Below are positions 6,019 to 7,865 of a stretch of 7,865 nucleotides of DNA, piece by piece. The translations under genes were made by a program, and so were the position numbers. The first letter of the stretch is position 1, and each line of letters opens with the position of its first letter. The stretch covers positions 1 through 7,865 of the forward strand of contig LSKJ01000225.1 of assembly GCA_001557035.1 (NCBI GenBank). Reading direction: 5' to 3'. Source of the stretch: Rhodospirillaceae bacterium CCH5-H10 (GTDB lineage Bacteria; Pseudomonadota; Alphaproteobacteria; Reyranellales; Reyranellaceae). The notes beneath the pieces are model-generated. The model ran no database searches, was not told the DNA's origin, and was given only the letters and a program-made list of their open reading frames with translations.

Positions 6019-7425
6019 CTACGCTGATTTCTTGAGGCTTTGGAAGGCAGCCAGTGCCCGGTCCCGGGCCGCGCCATGCTCGACGATGCGTTCGGGATAG
6101 GTGGCAGCGGCCGGCGGCTTGGAACTGGCCCAGGGGCTGTGGATGACCGCGTCGGGCAGGCCGGCGAGTTCGGGGACCCAGCGGCGGACGTAATCGCCCT
6201 TCGGGTCGAACTTCGCGCCCTGCAGCACGGGATTGAAGACGCGAAAGTAGGGCGCCGCATCGGCGCCGCAGCCTGCGACCCATTGCCAGCCGGTGGCGTT
6301 GTTCGCGGGATCCGCGTCGACCAGCGTGTCCCAGAACCATCGCTCTCCCTGGCGCCAGTCGATCAGCAGGTCCTTGCTGAGGAAGGACGCCACGATCATG
6401 CGCACGCGATTGTGCATCCAGCCGGTGGTCCACAATTCGCGCATGCCGGCATCGACGATCGGATAGCCGGTGCGCCCGCGTTTCCAGGCTTCGAGCATCT
6501 CGTCGGAATCCGCCCAGGGAAACGCGTCGAACTCCGGCCGGAAGTTGCGCTGTGCGAGGTCGCCGTTATGGAACAGGAGGCTGTAGGCGAATTCGCGCCA
6601 GCCCACTTCGGAGAGGAATTTTTCCGTAGCCGCCGACTCGCCGCGGCTGGTGGCCGCCCGCCAGATCTGCCGGGGGCTGATCTCGCCGAAGGCAAGATGG
6701 GGGGAGAGACGGGAGGTTCCCTCGACCGCCGGAAGATCGCGGGCATGGCGATAATCTTCCAGTGCGCCATCGAGGAAGTGGCTGAGCCGATCCTTCGCGC
6801 CTGTCTCGCCGGGCTTCCACGCCGCCCGCAGGCCGCCCGCCCAGTCGGGCTTGGTCGGCAGAAGCCGCCAGTCGTCGAGCGCGTCGCTCGTGGGCCAGGT
6901 CTTCGGTGCGGGCAAGGCCTTCGGCGGGGGAAGTGGATCGCCCGGTGAGGCGTGCGCGCGGCAGGCCCGCCAGAAAGGCGTGAACACCTTGAAGGGCGTG
7001 CCGCTCTGATTCTTTATTTCCCAGGGCTCGAAGAGAAGGTTCGCCTTGAAGCTCTCCGCTCTCAGGCCGCGCTCGTTCAGCGACTTCTTCAGGCGCGCAT
7101 CACGATTGCGCGAACCCTCGTCGTACACGCGGTTCCAGAAAATCGCCTCGGCGCCGTATTCCGCGGCGAGTTCGGGGAGCACGCGTTCGGCCGGCCCCCG
7201 GCGCAGCGTCAGGCGAGAGCCGAGCTTGCGCAGAGACGTGTCCAGCGACTGCAGGCTGAAATGGAGCCACCAGCGCGAGGCGCCGCCGATCGGCCGCAGC
7301 CCCGCGGTCTCGTCATCGAGAACGAAGACCGGAATTACGGTCTGCCCCGAGCGCACGGCTTCCGTCAGTGCCGGATTATCCGACAGGCGGAGGTCATTGC
7401 GAAACCATACGATCGAAACCGACAT
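6019..7425 (-). CDS. phr: Deoxyribodipyrimidine photolyase (class I CPD photolyase)
   Basis: This 468-residue cytoplasmic flavoenzyme splits cyclobutane pyrimidine dimers in UV-damaged DNA using blue light. The N-terminal antenna (photolyase) domain opens with SIVWFRNDLRLSDNPAL (4-20). The FAD-binding helical domain has GTSRLSPHLAFGEISPRQ (236-253), WREFAY (276-281), TGYPIVDAGMRELWTTGWMH (319-338) and APYFRVFNP (391-399). The electron-transfer tryptophans of E. coli PhrB (W306, W359, W382) align with W304, W357 and W380. N376 matches the Asn facing flavin N5, and W276 matches the dimer-stacking W277. All these residues argue for an active enzyme. The antenna cofactor cannot be decided by eye. 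The start is the ATG at 7423-7425, where homologues begin. A GTG at 7444-7446 would add seven residues (MPCVCRD), and neither has a good Shine-Dalgarno. It is the first gene of the cluster, 40 nt after the DUF1849-like gene. Confidence 0.95.
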   Translation of the reverse strand: MSVSIVWFRNDLRLSDNPALTEAVRSGQTVIPVFVLDDETAGLRPIGGASRWWLHFSLQSLDTSLRKLGSRLTLRRGPAERVLPELAAEYGAEAIFWNRVYDEGSRNRDARLKKSLNERGLRAESFKANLLFEPWEIKNQSGTPFKVFTPFWRACRAHASPGDPLPPPKALPAPKTWPTSDALDDWRLLPTKPDWAGGLRAAWKPGETGAKDRLSHFLDGALEDYRHARDLPAVEGTSRLSPHLAFGEISPRQIWRAATSRGESAATEKFLSEVGWREFAYSLLFHNGDLAQRNFRPEFDAFPWADSDEMLEAWKRGRTGYPIVDAGMRELWTTGWMHNRVRMIVASFLSKDLLIDWRQGERWFWDTLVDADPANNATGWQWVAGCGADAAPYFRVFNPVLQGAKFDPKGDYVRRWVPELAGLPDAVIHSPWASSKPPAAATYPERIVEHGAARDRALAAFQSLKKSA

Positions 7426-7465
7426 ATCCCGGCATACGCAGGGCACCGCCGGACGGATGATCGGT

Positions 7466-7865
7466 TCAGGATCGCGGGCAGTTCGGCGCGGGCCGCATCT
7501 CCAGCTTCTGCAGGTCGGCCGTCACGGTCACCAGGCCGGTATCGACGGTCAGCCGGTCGAGGACACCGTTCTCGAAGACCTGCGCGGTCACGGAGAACAT
7601 CGGTCGCTGCGCCTGCTGGCGCCCGCGGGTGAAGCTCATGAACACCGGCCAGGATTTTCCCTTGGGCGTGGCGACGGGTTTGTCCGTCGGGCGCGCCGAG
7701 CGCAGGCGGTCATCTTCGAGCTGGGTCACATCGATCAGGAAGACGTCGCCCATCACCTCGGGATCGAAACTGAGCGCCGGAAAGGCCTTGGCCTCGGCAC
7801 GCAGCCGTTCGATCAGGTGGTCGACGGCGGCGACGGGCAGGAGGGTGGATTGGGGGAGAGCGAAC
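7466..7865 (-). CDS. DUF1849/EipB-like envelope protein, 3' part
   Basis: The frame is open to the right edge, so 132 C-terminal residues are visible and the N terminus, with any signal peptide, lies outside. The visible part reads STLLPVAAVDHLIERLRAEA near its start, then a WPVFMSF strand. It ends FENGVLDRLTVDTG...LEMRPAPNCPRS. This layout resembles the end of DUF1849/EipB proteins: an LPT/LPV-helix, a PW-V strand, 'ENGV-L-DYGDF', then 'L--LE-LPAP-C'. EipB is a periplasmic envelope-integrity protein of alphaproteobacteria with a disulfide involving a Cys close to the C terminus. The Cys four residues from the end here fits that. The match is from memory of the family pattern and is moderate. 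The gene precedes the photolyase by 40 nt on the same strand and could be co-transcribed with it. Confidence 0.6.
   Translation of the reverse strand, partial: FALPQSTLLPVAAVDHLIERLRAEAKAFPALSFDPEVMGDVFLIDVTQLEDDRLRSARPTDKPVATPKGKSWPVFMSFTRGRQQAQRPMFSVTAQVFENGVLDRLTVDTGLVTVTADLQKLEMRPAPNCPRS

Noticed and set aside
4725..6035. A 436-codon + strand open frame opposite the FAD oxidoreductase
   Set aside because: Composition and position are those of an antisense shadow of a high-GC gene. The minus strand carries clear Rossmann and FAD motifs over the same bases.
6040..6948. A 302-codon + strand open frame opposite the photolyase
   Set aside because: The minus-strand frame has the full photolyase motif set, and the + strand frame shows no family signature.
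7444..7446. GTG as an alternative start of the photolyase
   Set aside because: It would add MPCVCRD before the first strand, which photolyases normally start 2-4 residues ahead of. No Shine-Dalgarno precedes it. The ATG at 7423-7425 fits the family better.
7440..7470. ECF-sigma-like promoter (TGAACC followed by CGTATG on the minus strand)
   Set aside because: The spacing between the two elements is over 20 nt, too long for an ECF promoter, and the match to the known RpoE consensus is partial.

Overview
The window is GC-rich and densely coded, and codon use strongly favours G or C in third positions. The gene content fits an alphaproteobacterium: the partial gene at the right edge looks like the alphaproteobacterial DUF1849/EipB envelope family, and the central cluster resembles the singlet-oxygen/lipid-modification clusters known from Rhodobacter and Rhodopseudomonas. 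I cannot name the genus.

Layout. The left end (1-1136, + strand) holds the last 14 codons of an unidentified gene, then a DUF1501 protein, probably in the same operon. Everything from 1133 to the right edge lies on the minus strand. Read in transcription order from right to left it is: the 3' end of a DUF1849/EipB-like gene, a class I CPD photolyase, an FAD-dependent amine-oxidase-like protein (COG2907 type), a DUF1365 protein, a cyclopropane-synthase-like SAM methyltransferase, and a GPH-type (MelB-like) MFS transporter. Gaps in this series are 40 nt, 25 nt, a 4-nt GTGA overlap, 17 nt and 57 nt, so the five genes from photolyase to transporter are very probably one operon. The transporter gene meets the DUF1501 gene tail to tail, with both stop codons inside one CTAG tetranucleotide. 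No stretch over 60 nt is non-coding, and I see no RNA gene, mobile element, CRISPR array or convincing promoter.

How the genes may work together. The FAD protein, DUF1365 protein and methyltransferase form a recurring set that is taken to modify unsaturated acyl chains of membrane phospholipids. A light-dependent DNA-repair enzyme heads the set, which suggests a response to light or singlet oxygen that protects both DNA and membrane. The methyltransferase is the most informative member. It keeps the SAM site and the bicarbonate-site Glu and Tyr of cyclopropane synthases, but has Ser and Gln where the classical enzyme has Cys and His. That pattern points to a methyl- or methylene-branched chain (as in the UfaM furan-fatty-acid or TmsB/BfaB routes) rather than a cyclopropane ring. 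The final lipid product and the transporter substrate cannot be read from the sequence.
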